Positions 63,701 to 64,000 of a stretch of 64,000 bases of DNA are shown here, piece after piece. The stretch's first letter is position 1, and each line of letters starts with the position of its first letter. A program made the translations under genes and the position numbers. The stretch covers positions 1-64,000 of the forward strand of contig JALGPX010000004.1 of NCBI GenBank assembly GCA_023515795.1, in the 5' to 3' direction. This DNA is from Amoeboaphelidium occidentale (Eukaryota > Aphelidiomycota > Aphelidea). Under the pieces are notes generated by a model that was not told the origin of the DNA, did not search any database, and was given only the letters and a program-made list of their open reading frames with translations.

Positions 63701-63991
63701 GAAAGCAGAAAGTCAATCTTGGCAACTGGCGCTTCGATAGTAAGGCCAAGTAGCCCAAGCGAAGAATCTATTCTAACCGACGATCATGGTCCTGTCCCAG
63801 AAGTTTCACCATCACCGCAAGAAGACTTACCAAGTCCACCACAAACACTTCCAGAAGTACCGCAAAGGCACGTGTCTTTTAATGTTCCTGAAATTCACTA
63901 TGAATTGGATAAAGATGGTATCGAAGTAGAAGAGTTCTCAGAGTCTGAAGATGAACATGATTATGAAGAAGCAGACTCGAGCTATGATTAA
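60731..63991 (+). CDS. BEM3: Bem3-like PX-PH-RhoGAP protein
   Basis: GTPase-activating protein for Rho-type GTPases, probably Cdc42, in polarised growth. From the ATG at 60731 it is 1086 aa. It has an N-terminal coiled coil (SIVNQLVAERDSLRQQNDELW), a long Ser/Glu linker, PX (about 300-420), PH (about 425-555, EGYLTKRGKRTGGWKKRFFVL), RhoGAP (about 645-830) and an acidic tail. The RhoGAP carries the arginine finger in EEGIYRLSGRN and AGLLKLFLRELPDSLL. The order is that of yeast Bem3. An in-frame ATG at 60692 adds 13 residues and cannot be excluded. No intron. Confidence 0.9.
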   Translation: MNSSNRWESIVNQLVAERDSLRQQNDELWKLVETLRNELKIAHDELENLLKVHDTCDKEAQTEVEVNGPNMERDITQPLIEHEEAPKQSVPTDDANVKLNQELFKLLSSPEAEPSVADEVEVKEVVKMLPESTRKAITQDNRKSFADVTPPPPIVTENKQSPLVSPLRIGSAESVEETTENITETAESPAKVALEESQISTPNAGERSLSSTIERLKPAVAVPKRKESLGGEGSPRLHAATLAKVVARSSLSDEGSSKPTVPEQEEAKDQTESLIRETVPKTLEGRIDALVKSSDVHVQVISSAVRLNEQGKEFTVYIISVKAGDHEKWRIQKRYSDFLTLHEHLRKSLPSKTMSKIGKVPGKTLFQQAAVAPAQTDKKIISLELFLNNVIRETFDTHMNRAIVQFLCLDVLSLLHRENKYIFKDSLKEGYLTKRGKRTGGWKKRFFVLKLDRFEYYDSQEQALSAKNSGKESSGLFSSSGPLGVLFLKGCWIGVKKADSHSASTKDHRHAFLITEPLEADAPEGTRPKKHILCAESDVDRDEWAWLISNCIVAQDQKAVLQSQDNSKNTSVPKISIPPPPSVEPPAHLSNRMTIAVTPTKDVKNSVLMENVNRPASSMDNTRSAKDNDVPFVRQSPPPSLARTGRVFGVPLEEAVKYSKAKEGYELPSVVYRCIEYLDHHRAFLEEGIYRLSGRNALILSLRDQFEKEGDVQLMKNARQYDVHSVAGLLKLFLRELPDSLLTNEMYREFLDVTDLNDRSDKIIELARLVSMLPLAHYTLLRTLISHLIAVVQHSDVNKMTARNVGIVFAPTLKIPAGIFTLMMAEFEFIFWVNGGDGFDSVRSNSETASQTAAEKRKSKRLSWLPNQVEVKNRNNRNSKIFEENAPDAVKFYEEMMIKKRDSGQNMIAEQELHDMDDQDEIDLYEQTMPLEERTDIKLPTPIKERPDEEEEEERAGSMLDSQLNQPNSDDRMSRTFSFIEMYNTTGAPLESRKSILATGASIVRPSSPSEESILTDDHGPVPEVSPSPQEDLPSPPQTLPEVPQRHVSFNVPEIHYELDKDGIEVEEFSESEDEHDYEEADSSYD

Positions 63992-64000
63992 TTGTCTTCG

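Noticed and set aside
1-64000. CRISPR arrays, prophage or bacterial operons
   Set aside because: No regularly spaced repeats were seen, and introns, tRNA/5S layout and gene content are eukaryotic throughout.

Overview
This window is nuclear DNA from a fungus, most likely an early-diverging one with flagellated spores. The fungal call rests on a Flc/TRP-like membrane protein, Tim54, a Bem3-like PX-PH-RhoGAP protein, Bmt5 and a cytosolic-type pyruvate carboxylase. The flagellum suggestion rests on one gene, a rotatin homologue (12256-16275); rotatin is a centriole/cilium protein expected only where centrioles exist. The species cannot be named from the sequence. Genes are dense, often 6-60 bases apart, and convergent neighbours can overlap. 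I place 36 introns: 35 are 33-64 bases long, usually with a CTAAC- or CTAAT-like branch site, and one of 222 bases lies in the uL5 gene.

Layout. 1-0.9 kb: 5S rRNA, an LTR-like repeat and tRNA-Met. 1-9.4 kb: Doa10 ubiquitin ligase, an ABC exporter-like protein whose two ATPase domains look dead, CMC4, and a small membrane protein. 9.5-10.0 kb: tRNA-Ala beside the same LTR-like repeat. 10.2-36.4 kb: core genes (Rpt5, Sdh4, rotatin, Ubc9, Siw14-like pseudophosphatase, carnitine acetyltransferase, PH-FHA protein, Atg4, TBC Rab-GAP, Bmt5, Rpt4, Ypi1, Nup84/107, Hit1, Cse1, a second Ubc9, a Golgi-type glycosyltransferase). 36.4-40 kb: accessory patch with a small secreted protein, an hAT relic and a Harbinger-type transposase relic. 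40.1-56.5 kb: prolyl hydroxylase, prefoldin 1, a Fanzor/TnpB relic, Sec27, Tsc13, pyruvate carboxylase, Tim54, mitochondrial S8, uL5, Flc-like protein, SmB. 56.9-64 kb: two related PX-PH proteins, the second with a RhoGAP domain, separated by an accessory RING-like gene and repeats.

Functional themes are protein turnover and quality control (Doa10, two proteasome ATPases, two SUMO E2s, prefoldin, autophagy protease), nuclear transport (Nup84, Cse1), secretory traffic (Sec27, TBC GAP) and mitochondrial import and metabolism (Tim54, CMC4, Sdh4, carnitine acetyltransferase). The neighbours do not form an operon-like system; many are divergent pairs with start codons only 20-25 bases apart.

Four single N bases (185, 9726, 37571, 59503) are each flanked by two near-identical copies of the same stretch. 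They look like unresolved haplotype overlaps rather than real duplications, so the copy numbers of 5S, tRNA-Ala, the hAT fragment and the RING-gene repeat are uncertain. The most unusual items are the double-dead ABC exporter, the Fanzor relic with a related repeat 18 kb away, telomere-like motifs in the first introns of RPT4 and SEC27, and the repeat family sitting beside Pol III genes.
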